Below are positions 16,597-25,293 of a DNA stretch of 64,000 bases, one piece after another (the stretch's first letter is position 1; every line of letters starts with the position of its first letter). A program made the position numbers and the translations under genes. Source of the DNA: Candidatus Leptofilum proximum (GTDB taxonomy: Bacteria; Chloroflexota; Anaerolineae; Promineifilales; Promineifilaceae); assembly GCA_016710325.1 (NCBI GenBank), contig JADJXK010000001.1:1-64000 (forward strand), given 5' to 3'. A model generated the notes under the pieces. It saw only the letters and a list, made by a program, of their open reading frames with translations. It was not told where the DNA came from and searched no databases.

Positions 16597-18326
16597 GACA
16601 AAGAGCAAGGTTCTGGCTGGTGGTGATTGGGCTGCTCCTTACCGCGGCTTGTGGCGGTGAGGAGACAGTGACGGAGGCTACGGCCGTTCCCACCCCCCAA
16701 CCCACGGCCGAAAATTTGCCGGAGATTACGGCCGTTACTCTCGACCGCCCCGAACTGCCCCGTTACGAATCGTTGGAAATGGCGGTGGAACTCACGGCCG
16801 ACTACTGCAACCCGATTGATGCCCGCGAAGTGCAGCTCAATGGCACCTTCACCGCGCCGGACGGCACGTCGATGGTTGTGCCAGGTTTCTGGGACAGCGA
16901 GGCTGGCTGGCTGGTGCGTTTTACCCCTTCGCAAGAAGGCGAATGGCACTATGCCCTGACGGTGCAGGATAATCATGGCCAAAGCCAGGCGGCCACCGGC
17001 AGTTTCGCCGTTACCTCCTCGGACCGGCACGGTTGGCTGCTGCCGGGCAATGCTGTGAATCCTGCTTACAGCGGCCACTATCTGGTGCATCACGACGGCA
17101 CGCCGTTTTACGGCGTCGGCCACTGCGAGGCGCTCAACATCCTCATCGATGGCTTTGACGTTGAGGATGGCGTGCGGTTATTCGACCGGATGCAGGAGGC
17201 CAACGAGAACTTTGTTGTCTGGTGGCCGCTGTACACCAACTCGCCCGTGGGCAGCAGCTATGACCGGTATACCCAGTCCAACCTCGATCTGATTGACCTG
17301 GTGGTGGCCGATGCCCAAAGCGAAGGCATCTTCCTCATCTTTACTATCTGGGACCATCCCGAACTGCGCGACGACAGCCATGCCTGGGACACCGGCCGCT
17401 GGACGAGCAACGGCTTCAAAAACCTGGGCAGCCTGGAATCGTTTTTTGTGTCGGATGAGGCGTGGGCCTGGCAGGAAAACTTTTACCGCACCATCATTGC
17501 CCGCTGGGGCTACAGCCCGGCCATCGGCATGTGGCAGACGGTGTCGGAAATCAACGGCACCAACGCCTATGACCAGACCGACGCCTGGCACAGCAGGGTG
17601 AACGACTATTTTGTGGCCAACGATCCGTACCGGCATCCCACCACGGCCAGCATGGCGGGCGACATTGACTGGGAAGCCGGGCACCTGGCCATGGACGCGC
17701 CGCAGGTGCACGTGTACGCCCTGAATGACGCCGTGAAAGCGGCCGACACCATCGCGGGCTGGACGGCCACGATGTTTAACCGCGCCGAAAAGCCCAACTG
17801 GATTGGTGAATTTGGCGTGGGTGGTGACCAGCTCTACCCGGAGCTGTTCCACAACTCCATTTGGGCGGCGCTGGCCGCGGGCGCGGCGATGACCCCTGCC
17901 GAGTGGAACAGCGGCGGCTTCTGGGGTCGCCCCACCGAAGCGATGAACGACGACCTGCGGCGGCTGGCTGATTTTGTAGCCGATCTACCGTTGGCACAAT
18001 GGCGTCCCGAGGCGCTGGCCATCCACAGCAGCGAGCCAACGGTGCGCGGCTGGGGTGTTGCCGGGGAGATGGGTGGCCTGTTCTGGGTGCAGGATTTTTC
18101 CATGGAAGGCCAGCCGCTGGCCGAGGTGCGGTCGGCTGATTTGTCCCATGATGAAGTGGTGGTAGAAATTGAGGGATTGGCGCCTGGGAGTTACACGGTA
18201 CGGCCGTATGACACCTGGCAGGGCGTCACCCTCGACGACATCACGCTGACCTGTGCCGCTGACGAGCCGTGCCGCCTGGCCCTGCCACCGTTTACGGCCG
18301 ACATGGCCTTCAAAATTATGCATTAA
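16593..18326 (+). CDS. DUF5060 plus GH5-like glycoside hydrolase lipoprotein
   Basis: A 577-residue protein. The ATG at 16593 overlaps the previous stop (ATGA) and is preferred to a TTG six bases earlier. The signal peptide ends in LTAACG, a lipobox. After a Thr/Pro linker comes a beta-sandwich of the DUF5060 type (about residues 40-140), then a TIM barrel: GVGHCEALN, FVVWWPLY, IFTIWDHPE, a probable acid/base Glu in TVSEINGT and nucleophile Glu in WIGEFGVGG. A short C-terminal beta domain follows. This is a clan GH-A enzyme related to GH5; the substrate is probably a beta-glycan such as mannan or glucan. The usual NE pair before the acid/base reads SE here. Confidence 0.8.
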   Translation: MRQRARFWLVVIGLLLTAACGGEETVTEATAVPTPQPTAENLPEITAVTLDRPELPRYESLEMAVELTADYCNPIDAREVQLNGTFTAPDGTSMVVPGFWDSEAGWLVRFTPSQEGEWHYALTVQDNHGQSQAATGSFAVTSSDRHGWLLPGNAVNPAYSGHYLVHHDGTPFYGVGHCEALNILIDGFDVEDGVRLFDRMQEANENFVVWWPLYTNSPVGSSYDRYTQSNLDLIDLVVADAQSEGIFLIFTIWDHPELRDDSHAWDTGRWTSNGFKNLGSLESFFVSDEAWAWQENFYRTIIARWGYSPAIGMWQTVSEINGTNAYDQTDAWHSRVNDYFVANDPYRHPTTASMAGDIDWEAGHLAMDAPQVHVYALNDAVKAADTIAGWTATMFNRAEKPNWIGEFGVGGDQLYPELFHNSIWAALAAGAAMTPAEWNSGGFWGRPTEAMNDDLRRLADFVADLPLAQWRPEALAIHSSEPTVRGWGVAGEMGGLFWVQDFSMEGQPLAEVRSADLSHDEVVVEIEGLAPGSYTVRPYDTWQGVTLDDITLTCAADEPCRLALPPFTADMAFKIMH

Positions 18327-18370
18327 ATGGCTTAGATTCGTTCCTCAATAATATTTGTAAGGAAGAAATG

Positions 18371-18441
18371 GGACACAGATAAACACAGATTGCCACAGAT
18401 AAAAAACAAAAATCCGCGTTTATCTGTGTGAATCTGTGTCC
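18371..18441. repeat. Intergenic hairpin, CACAGAT-type family
   Basis: A 20-base left arm beginning GGACACAGAT (18371-18390) pairs with a right arm ending ATCTGTGTCC (18422-18441), 18 of 20 bases, with a 31-base A+T-rich loop. The sub-unit CACAGAT is repeated inside the arms. It lies between the GH5-like gene and the ribosome site of the beta-mannosidase gene. A related hairpin is at 45794-45853. Confidence 0.75.
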
Positions 18442-18464
18442 TATTGGGAAGAGAAGGAGAGCAA

Positions 18465-20966
18465 ATGAAAGAAATGAGTTTAAACGGCCGTTGGCAGTTC
18501 CGCCAGGCCACCCAGGAAGAAACCCCGTGGCACGACGCCACCGTACCGGGCTGTGTGCACAGCGATTTGCTGGGCAACGAGCTGATTCCCGATCCCTACT
18601 ACCGCGACAACGAACACGCCGTGATGTGGGTCGGAGAGACCGATTGGGTGTACCGGCGCGGCTTTGTGGTGGAACCCGAACTGCTGGAACACACCCAGGT
18701 CGTCCTGCGCTGCGCCGGGCTGGATACGCTGGCCACCATCCGACTGAACGGCACGGAAGTCGGCCGTACCAACAACCAGTTCCGCACCTGGGAATTTGAC
18801 GTCAAATCGCTGCTGCGGCCGGGCGACAACAAAATCGAAATCCGCTTTGATTCAGCGCTGCGTTACGGGCAGGATCGGCTGGCGGAAAAGTACATTCACA
18901 GCTGGAGCACCGACACGCACAAGCTGCCCGGCGGCAACTACGTGCGTAAATCGCAGTGCAACTTCGGCTGGGACTGGGGTCCGAAGCTGGTCACCTGCGG
19001 TATCTGGCGTGACATTGCCCTGGTGGCTTACGATACCGCCCGCCTGGCGGATGTGCATGTGCAGCAGGATCACAGCCAGGCTGGCGCGGTAACGCTGACC
19101 TGCCAGGTGCAGGTCACGCGCCTGGTGGATGATCCGGTGTGGGTGCAGTGTGACGTGACGTTGGGCGACGAGCTGGTGGCCAGCGAAACGGTGGCGGTGA
19201 TGGGGGAAACGGCCGTTACCACCCTCACCCTCACCAATCCGCAGTTGTGGTGGCCCAACGGTTTGGGCGACCAGCCGCTGTACACGGTGAAAGTGACGCT
19301 GGTGGACGGGGTGGAGCGGCCGCTCGATACCTGGCAGCACAAAATCGGTCTGCGCACACTGCGCCTGGTGCGCGAGAAAGATGAATGGGGCGAGAGCTTC
19401 CACTTTGCCTGCAACGGCGTGCCCTTTTTTGCCAAAGGCGCCAACTGGATTCCCGCTGATACCTTCATCACCCGGCTGGACGACCAGTGGTATGCCGATC
19501 TGCTCCAGTCGGCAGCAGATGTGCACATGAACATGCTGCGCGTCTGGGGCGGCGGCATTTATGAGCAGCCCATCTTTTACGAGCTGTGTGACGAGTTGGG
19601 CATCTGCATCTGGCAAGATTTCATGTTCGCCTGCGCCACCTACCCCACCTACGAAGACGACTTTGTGGCCAACGTGGAGCAGGAAGCGGTGGAAAACATT
19701 CGCCGCCTGCGCCACCATGCCTCGCTGGCGCTGTGGTGCGGCAACAATGAGCTGGAGCAGGGGTTGGTGCAGGACAAATGGTCGAAGTGGTCGATGAGCT
19801 GGGAAGATTACGGCCGTCTCTTCGACAATCTCCTGCCCAAACTGGTGGCTGAACTGGACCCCGAAACCGACTACTGGCCAGGCAGCCCGCACACGCCGTA
19901 CGAAGACCGGCGCGACTGGAACGATCCGCGCTGGGGTGATGCCCACATCTGGGACGTGTGGCACGGCATGAAGCCGTTTGAATTTTACTACACCTGCTTC
20001 CACCGCTTTAACAGCGAATTTGGTTTCCAATCCTTCCCCGAACCGCAGGTGATCGAAAGCTTTACCGTGCCGGAAGATCGCAACGTCACCAGTTACATCA
20101 TGGAGCACCACCAGCGCAGCGATTCGGGCAACAGCCGCATCATGCACTACATGCTGGACTGGTTCCGCCTGCCCATGTCCTTCGAGATGACCATCTGGCT
20201 GAGCCAGATTTTGCAGGGCATGGCCATCAAACACGCCGTAGAGCATTGGCGGCGCACCATGCCGCGCGGCATGGGCACGCTCTACTGGCAAATCAACGAC
20301 TGCTGGCCGGTGGCCAGTTGGTCCTCGCTGGATTACGAGGGGCGCTGGAAGGCGCTGCACCACATGGCGCGCCACTTTTTTGCCCCGCTGCTGCTTTCTG
20401 CTGTGCCGGATTGGGACACAGGTCAGGTGGAAGTGCACGTGACCAACGATCACCTGGCGGAAATGGCGGCCAATGTGAGCTGGGAAGTGACCACGGCCCA
20501 GGGCGAACCGATTTTGCGCGGCGCGGAAACGGCCGTTATCCACCCCAACCAAAACAACAAAATGATCACGCTGGATTTGCAGCCGGTGGTGGCCGAATAC
20601 GGCCGTCGTAACCTGCTGGTCTGGCTGCGGCTGGACGTGGACGGGCAGACGGTGTCGACCAACCTGGCGCTGTTTTGCCGGCCCAAGCACCTGGCGCTGC
20701 TGCCGCCCGGCATTGAATGGGAGGTGGCGGACATGGGGGACGGCCGTTACGAAATTACCCTCACGGCGGCCAACCCGGCGCTGTGGGTCTGGCTGGAAGT
20801 GACCGGGAAGCGGGTGGAACTGTCGGACAACTTCTTCCATCTGGCGGCGAATGTGCCGCACACGGTGCTTTTGACAGACAGCAGTGGTCAGAGAGGATTG
20901 GATGGGGTGAAAACGGCCGTAACCGTGCACTCCCTCTACGACACCTACCAGCCCTGCAGGGACTGA
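18465..20966 (+). CDS. Beta-mannosidase, family GH2
   Basis: An 833-residue cytoplasmic GH2 enzyme. The ATG at 18465 is chosen because AAGGAGA sits seven bases upstream; a TTG at 18444 overlaps that ribosome site. Domains in order: jelly-roll (about 1-180), immunoglobulin-like (about 190-290), catalytic barrel (about 300-640), then two beta domains. Catalytic residues: acid/base Glu429 in CGNNELEQG and nucleophile Glu518 in FNSEFGF. The sequence LNGRWQF at the N-terminus and HSDLLGNELIPDPYYRDNE are typical of beta-mannosidases, not beta-galactosidases. It releases mannose from the non-reducing end of mannooligosaccharides or N-glycan cores, consistent with the GH130 gene further along and the mannan-type enzymes nearby. 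Confidence 0.95.
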   Translation: MKEMSLNGRWQFRQATQEETPWHDATVPGCVHSDLLGNELIPDPYYRDNEHAVMWVGETDWVYRRGFVVEPELLEHTQVVLRCAGLDTLATIRLNGTEVGRTNNQFRTWEFDVKSLLRPGDNKIEIRFDSALRYGQDRLAEKYIHSWSTDTHKLPGGNYVRKSQCNFGWDWGPKLVTCGIWRDIALVAYDTARLADVHVQQDHSQAGAVTLTCQVQVTRLVDDPVWVQCDVTLGDELVASETVAVMGETAVTTLTLTNPQLWWPNGLGDQPLYTVKVTLVDGVERPLDTWQHKIGLRTLRLVREKDEWGESFHFACNGVPFFAKGANWIPADTFITRLDDQWYADLLQSAADVHMNMLRVWGGGIYEQPIFYELCDELGICIWQDFMFACATYPTYEDDFVANVEQEAVENIRRLRHHASLALWCGNNELEQGLVQDKWSKWSMSWEDYGRLFDNLLPKLVAELDPETDYWPGSPHTPYEDRRDWNDPRWGDAHIWDVWHGMKPFEFYYTCFHRFNSEFGFQSFPEPQVIESFTVPEDRNVTSYIMEHHQRSDSGNSRIMHYMLDWFRLPMSFEMTIWLSQILQGMAIKHAVEHWRRTMPRGMGTLYWQINDCWPVASWSSLDYEGRWKALHHMARHFFAPLLLSAVPDWDTGQVEVHVTNDHLAEMAANVSWEVTTAQGEPILRGAETAVIHPNQNNKMITLDLQPVVAEYGRRNLLVWLRLDVDGQTVSTNLALFCRPKHLALLPPGIEWEVADMGDGRYEITLTAANPALWVWLEVTGKRVELSDNFFHLAANVPHTVLLTDSSGQRGLDGVKTAVTVHSLYDTYQPCRD

Positions 20967-20969
20967 GCC

Positions 20970-21881
20970 ATGTTTAAACAACTTTCCTACTCGCGGGTAC
21001 GCTCCAGCAAGGTGGTTGGCCTGCTGCTCATTTCGCCCTGGCTCATCGGCTTTTTGCTGTTCAAATTCCTGCCGATTGTGGCTTCGCTGGGGCTCTCCTT
21101 CACCGATTTTTACATGCTGGCCCCAGAAGAGACCCAGTTTGTAGGCCTGGCCAATTACGTTGACGCCCTGCAAAACAGCCCGATCGGCCTGTTTGTGGCG
21201 ATCACCCTCGGCGTGATCATCCGCACGGTGCCGCTGCAGCTGGGCGCGTCGATTCTATTTGCCGCGCTGCTGAACAACAGCCGCCTGAAGCTGCCCGTGT
21301 TCACCCGAACTCTGTTTTTTATTCCCAGCATCATTCCCGGCGTGGCCATTCTCTTCATGTGGTTTGGCTTTGTGGACCCCACCACTGGTTGGCTCAACCG
21401 CTTCATTCTGCAGCCATTGGGGCTGCTCGGCGTAGAAAATGCCTTCACCGATACCACCTTTGCCCTGCTGGCCATCATCAGTTCCTTGTGGTCCATCGGG
21501 CCGGGCATTCTCATCATTCTGGGGGCGATGCAGGGCATGTCGAAGGAGATTATCGAAGCGGCCAGGGTGGATGGCGCCGGGCCGATGGTGCGCTTTTTTG
21601 CCGTTACTCTGCCGGTGATCTCCCCCGCTATCTTCTTCTCGCTTGTGATCAATTTGATTGGTGTGTTTGGCGGGGTCATCCTGCTGGATCGCAGCAGCAA
21701 TTTTAGCGGCGCCAGTTCGCCTTTTGCCGGTCTTATCTCCTACTGGATGTTTGATGAGTGGGAATTGGGCTATGCGGCCAGCCTGGCGTGGCTCTTTTTT
21801 ATCCTGGTGCTGCTGGTGATTGTCTTTCTGTTTCGCACGTCGCGACGTTGGGTGTTTTATCCAGACCAGGGAGGCGTGTAA
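20970..21881 (+). CDS. ABC transporter sugar permease (MalF type)
   Basis: A 303-residue permease with six membrane segments, starting three bases after the beta-mannosidase stop. The EAA loop is at about residues 193-214 (IIEAARVDGAGPMVRFFAVTLP, shown in part). It forms a pair with the next gene. Unlike the other two importer sets in the window, this pair has neither a binding protein nor an ATPase beside it, so it must borrow both or work with the binding protein at 5243. Confidence 0.93.
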   Translation: MFKQLSYSRVRSSKVVGLLLISPWLIGFLLFKFLPIVASLGLSFTDFYMLAPEETQFVGLANYVDALQNSPIGLFVAITLGVIIRTVPLQLGASILFAALLNNSRLKLPVFTRTLFFIPSIIPGVAILFMWFGFVDPTTGWLNRFILQPLGLLGVENAFTDTTFALLAIISSLWSIGPGILIILGAMQGMSKEIIEAARVDGAGPMVRFFAVTLPVISPAIFFSLVINLIGVFGGVILLDRSSNFSGASSPFAGLISYWMFDEWELGYAASLAWLFFILVLLVIVFLFRTSRRWVFYPDQGGV

Positions 21882-22960
21882 TGGCCTTTTTTAGACGGTT
21901 AAAACGGCTGCTGACGCCGCGGACGTATCTCCAATTAAAGCGGTGGGAATTTTTGGGGACGGCGCTGCTCAACCTGCTCGTCTTTTCCTTCATCTTTGTC
22001 TACCTTTTTCCGACGCTGTACATGCTGTCTGCCTCGTTCATGGAGACGGCCCAGCTGCGTGACCGCAATGCGCCACCCTACCCGGCGCGGCAGGTGCGCT
22101 ACGATTACGACGGCAAGGAGCGGCTGGTATACCAGGTGCCCTTTGGCGATGAAACTCGCGAGCTGGCGCTGGTAAACCCTGGCCGCACGTCGAGCGAGTT
22201 TATTGATCCGAATAACCCCGAAGCGGGGCTGATTACCTGGGAAGGCAGCTGGCGCACGCTGGTGGGCGTGTACCGCTTTCACGCCACCCTGGACAACTTT
22301 GCCACCATCCTGGATTCGCTGCGGATTGGCGAGATGGTGCAGAATACGGCCGTGATGGCCCTCATCAGCGGTATTGGCGTGGTGGTTTCCTCCATCATCG
22401 TGGCCTACGGTTTTGCCCGCTTCCCGCTGCCGGGCGGCAACCTGCTGTTCTATCTGATGATTGCCACCCTGCTGATTCCCGAAACCATTACCCTGATTCC
22501 CACCTACTTCCTGTTTGTGCGGGTGCTGGACTGGAACGGCACCTGGCTGCCAATTTTGCTGCCGTTTTTCTTTGGCAACGCTGTCTACATTTTCCTCCTG
22601 CGGCAGAACTTTAAGAGTATCCCAAAGGAGTTGGAGGAAGCGGCCGTTATCGATGGTGCCGGTCCTTTGCGCACGCTTTTTTCCGTCGTGCTGCCGCAGT
22701 CCTGGCCGGTCATCATCACCGTCACCCTGCTGCACTTCTTTTACATCTGGAACGAAACCCGGCAGGCTTCACTTTACCTCTCAATCCGGCGCGATCTGGC
22801 GCCCATTTCTTTTGGCATCCAGAACTACCAATCGTTAGGGCCTGTGCAGAATCAACTCCAGGCCAGCGCCCTCATCGTCATGGCCGTGCCGGTGATTATC
22901 TTACTCATTTCGCAGCGGTACTTCATGCGCGGTGTCATTGTCACAGGAACAGAAAAGTAA
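21881..22960 (+). CDS. ABC transporter sugar permease (MalG type) with enlarged outer loop
   Basis: A 359-residue permease. The ATG at 21881 overlaps the previous TAA by one base and follows GGGAGG; longer frames upstream lie inside the partner gene. As in the permease at 8074, an insert of about 90 residues lies between the first two membrane segments, with the shared elements YDGKERLVYQVP, FIDPNN and GSWR. The EAA loop is ELEEAAVIDGAGPLRTLF. The two inserts are clearly related although the genes are 13 kb apart, so the transporters probably share ancestry and perhaps a binding protein. Confidence 0.93.
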   Translation: MAFFRRLKRLLTPRTYLQLKRWEFLGTALLNLLVFSFIFVYLFPTLYMLSASFMETAQLRDRNAPPYPARQVRYDYDGKERLVYQVPFGDETRELALVNPGRTSSEFIDPNNPEAGLITWEGSWRTLVGVYRFHATLDNFATILDSLRIGEMVQNTAVMALISGIGVVVSSIIVAYGFARFPLPGGNLLFYLMIATLLIPETITLIPTYFLFVRVLDWNGTWLPILLPFFFGNAVYIFLLRQNFKSIPKELEEAAVIDGAGPLRTLFSVVLPQSWPVIITVTLLHFFYIWNETRQASLYLSIRRDLAPISFGIQNYQSLGPVQNQLQASALIVMAVPVIILLISQRYFMRGVIVTGTEK

Positions 22961-22961
22961 G

Positions 22962-24275
22962 ATGCTACAAATCTCGCCAAAACGTACGATTTTTCTCATC
23001 TGGCTCGGCTGGGTGATTGTCATTCTGGGGTTTCAGACCTTTGTTACGGCCCGCTTTGACGTGCGCCGCCCGGATTATGCCCTTTTCTGGACCGTAGGCT
23101 CCACCCGCGCAGGAGGTGCGCAAGACCAAAAATATTATCTAAAAGAGCCGTTTATGCGGAACCAGTCCGCCTGGGACTCCGAATATTACCTGGCCATCGC
23201 CATCGGCGGCTATGAAGACCCCAACGTGGATCGCGTGGGCAACACAATCGAATCCAACGGCACGCCGACTTACTGGCCGTTTGTGGCCCAGGGAGTCAGC
23301 ACGACAGTGCGCACTGGCTTGCCTCTGAGCTACGCCTTTTTCCCGTTCTACCCGCTCATGATCCGCATCTTGTCCTGGCCGCTGTCGCTGTTGGGCATGA
23401 ACGCCATCGCCACCGCCACGCTGGCCGGGGTGATTGTCTCCACCCTCGGCACCCTGGCGGCCATGCTGGCTTTGTATGACCTGGCAGCGGATGAACTTGG
23501 CGAGTCTGGCGGCATCCGGGCGGCGTTTTATTTGCTCATCTTTCCCAGCGGCTTTTTCCTGGCGCAGGTGTACACGGAAGGGCTGTTTGTGGGGCTGGCC
23601 TTTTCCTGCCTGGTGCAGCTGCGCAAAGAGCGGTATGGGTGGGCAGCGCTGCTGGCCGTTTTGGCGACGTTTACCCGGGCGGCCGGTGTGCTGCTGGTGG
23701 TTCCCCTGCTGCTCTCCTGGCTGCGCAAAGGCGAGTGGCTGGACCTGGACATCGAGTGGCGGCAAGTTTACTTCAACGGGCTGCCCTGGAAGACGGTCGG
23801 CCGGGCGCTCATTGTGCTGGCCCCGACGATTGCCTTTGGCTTGTGGAAACTGTCGGATTTGGGCCGGGCCTTTACCCAGGTTGAAGAAGATTTTTTTGGC
23901 CGCGGTTTTCTTTCATTGGGGTACACCTATTCGGCCTGGACGGAGGCCTTTGAACTGCTATGGGGCAGCAACCTGCAATCGGCCGCTTATTACTTTGTGG
24001 AGTTTTTGGGCATTGTGGTTGGCTTTACGGCCTGTATTGTGGGCTTCAAGCGCCACCCGGACTTGGCCTGGTTTGGCCTGCTGGTGGTGTTGATTTCCTT
24101 CACCAGCGGTCCGGCGCAGGGCATGTACCGCTACGTGCTCGGTGCGCCGCCTGTCTTTTTGTTCCTCAGCCGCCTGGGCAAAAACCCGGCGTTTGACCGC
24201 ATTTGGAGCATCGCCAGCACCCTGCTCATGGGAGTGATGGCGATCATGTATACGTTTGATTTGTGGGCGGGGTAG
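22962..24275 (+). CDS. PIG-V-like mannosyltransferase (GT-C fold membrane protein)
   Basis: A 437-residue membrane protein with about ten membrane segments. The first outer loop carries WDSEYYLAIAIGGY, the form of the catalytic loop seen in bacterial relatives of the GPI mannosyltransferase PIG-V. Further segments include YAFFPFYPLMIR and a GxxxAAL-rich helix. The ATG at 22962 follows the permease stop directly. Such proteins use polyprenyl-phosphate mannose outside the membrane to decorate glycans or proteins. Its place at the end of a carbohydrate-uptake operon may only be chance; a role in glycosylating secreted proteins is plausible. Confidence 0.8.
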   Translation: MLQISPKRTIFLIWLGWVIVILGFQTFVTARFDVRRPDYALFWTVGSTRAGGAQDQKYYLKEPFMRNQSAWDSEYYLAIAIGGYEDPNVDRVGNTIESNGTPTYWPFVAQGVSTTVRTGLPLSYAFFPFYPLMIRILSWPLSLLGMNAIATATLAGVIVSTLGTLAAMLALYDLAADELGESGGIRAAFYLLIFPSGFFLAQVYTEGLFVGLAFSCLVQLRKERYGWAALLAVLATFTRAAGVLLVVPLLLSWLRKGEWLDLDIEWRQVYFNGLPWKTVGRALIVLAPTIAFGLWKLSDLGRAFTQVEEDFFGRGFLSLGYTYSAWTEAFELLWGSNLQSAAYYFVEFLGIVVGFTACIVGFKRHPDLAWFGLLVVLISFTSGPAQGMYRYVLGAPPVFLFLSRLGKNPAFDRIWSIASTLLMGVMAIMYTFDLWAG

Positions 24276-24281
24276 GGTGAG

Positions 24282-25121
24282 TTACGGCCGTTTCCCCAAC
24301 GCCGCATAACTCACCAACTTGATCTGGCGCGCCTCAATTTTCGCCCGCACCTCGTCTGAGGTGAGCACCGCCAGCTCTGTTTCCCGTTGGCGGCTGTAAA
24401 CGGTTGTTGCTTCCAGCGCCCCGTCTGAATACCCTGGATGGGCCATCAACTCAAACACACCGCTCTCCGGCAGCCGATCCAGAATCCCGCTAATTTCCTC
24501 CAGCGTAGCGCGATCATCGTAAAACGACGCAAAAAAGGCGTTGGTGGTGGGGATGCCATACTCCCGAATCAGCCGGGGAGCAAAATCCTGGACGCCGCCC
24601 TCCAACTCCATCGGCAGACCACGCAGGAAGTTGCTGTCCTGCGCACTCACCTGGCGAATGGCGCAGCCAAATTCCTGGGCCAGCGCCAGCATCGCCTGGA
24701 ACAATTCCTTCGTGTAGTAAGAGGTGTGGTGGTGCGAGTCGAGGTGGGTGGGCTTGCGGCCGGTGACGCGCACAAACTTCTCGATTTGGGCACGCCACTC
24801 CTGCTTCGCTTGGGCCGCGTCAATGCCCGGCAGCCGCTGAATAAACTGCTCCAGGTTGGGTAAACGATATTCCTCGGTCACCAGGCTAGGGATTTCTTTG
24901 GGGGAGGTGAGGGTGTACCCAGCCGTCAGCACCAGGTGCACACCCATGTCCAGCCCCGGCGTTTGCTCCAGGGCCAGCAAAATATCGGCTTCGGCGTTGG
25001 GGAAGTTCATCATGCAGGTGGTGGAGCGAATGATGCCCCGCCGGTACGCCTCGCGGATGCCCCGCGAGATGTTTGAAGAACGAGCATAATCATCGGCATT
25101 GACAATTAGTTGTAACGACAT
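24282..25121 (-). CDS. YdjC/ChbG-family carbohydrate deacetylase
   Basis: A 279-residue enzyme of the YdjC fold. Metal ligands and catalytic residues appear as NADDYA at the N-terminus (residues 8-13) and LDSHHHT in the middle, with a further His in MAHPGYSD near the C-terminus. AAGGAA lies upstream of ATG 25121. ChbG removes an acetyl group from diacetylchitobiose before further breakdown; the nearby GH18, GH94 and amino-sugar-type kinase fit this. It is convergent with the mannosyltransferase gene, with only six bases between. No signal peptide is seen, so it acts in the cytoplasm. Confidence 0.9.
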   Translation of the reverse strand: MSLQLIVNADDYARSSNISRGIREAYRRGIIRSTTCMMNFPNAEADILLALEQTPGLDMGVHLVLTAGYTLTSPKEIPSLVTEEYRLPNLEQFIQRLPGIDAAQAKQEWRAQIEKFVRVTGRKPTHLDSHHHTSYYTKELFQAMLALAQEFGCAIRQVSAQDSNFLRGLPMELEGGVQDFAPRLIREYGIPTTNAFFASFYDDRATLEEISGILDRLPESGVFELMAHPGYSDGALEATTVYSRQRETELAVLTSDEVRAKIEARQIKLVSYAALGKRP

Positions 25122-25202
25122 GGCGAATTTTTCCTTTGATGTTTATCCACAGATGACACAGATTTTGGTCTCTTTAGGAGGGCAAAGATTAATAGGAGTG
25201 AT

Positions 25203-25253
25203 GCGTGAAGCGTGAAACGTGACCGGAAGGGCATCACGTTTCACGCTTCACGT
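25203..25253. repeat. Intergenic hairpin, GTGAAACGTGA-type family
   Basis: A 20-base left arm starting GCGTGAAGCG (25203-25222) pairs with a right arm at 25234-25253 (19 of 20 bases), with an 11-base loop. The arm sequence GTGAAACGTGA and the loop start CC(A/G)GA match copies at 49568-49605 and 57590-57626. The block then repeats TTCACGC once more on the right. The gap 25122-25293 contains only this and a fragment of the CACAGAT type (about 25148). Confidence 0.75.
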
Positions 25254-25293
25254 TTCACGCCAAACCCTGCGAAAGTCCAAAGGCTCCTCGTTT

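Noticed and set aside
18852..21173. A 773-codon open frame on the minus strand opposite the beta-mannosidase
   Set aside because: It mirrors a strongly recognisable GH2 gene, has a His/Val/Gln-rich composition typical of antisense frames in G+C-rich genes, and no start signals.
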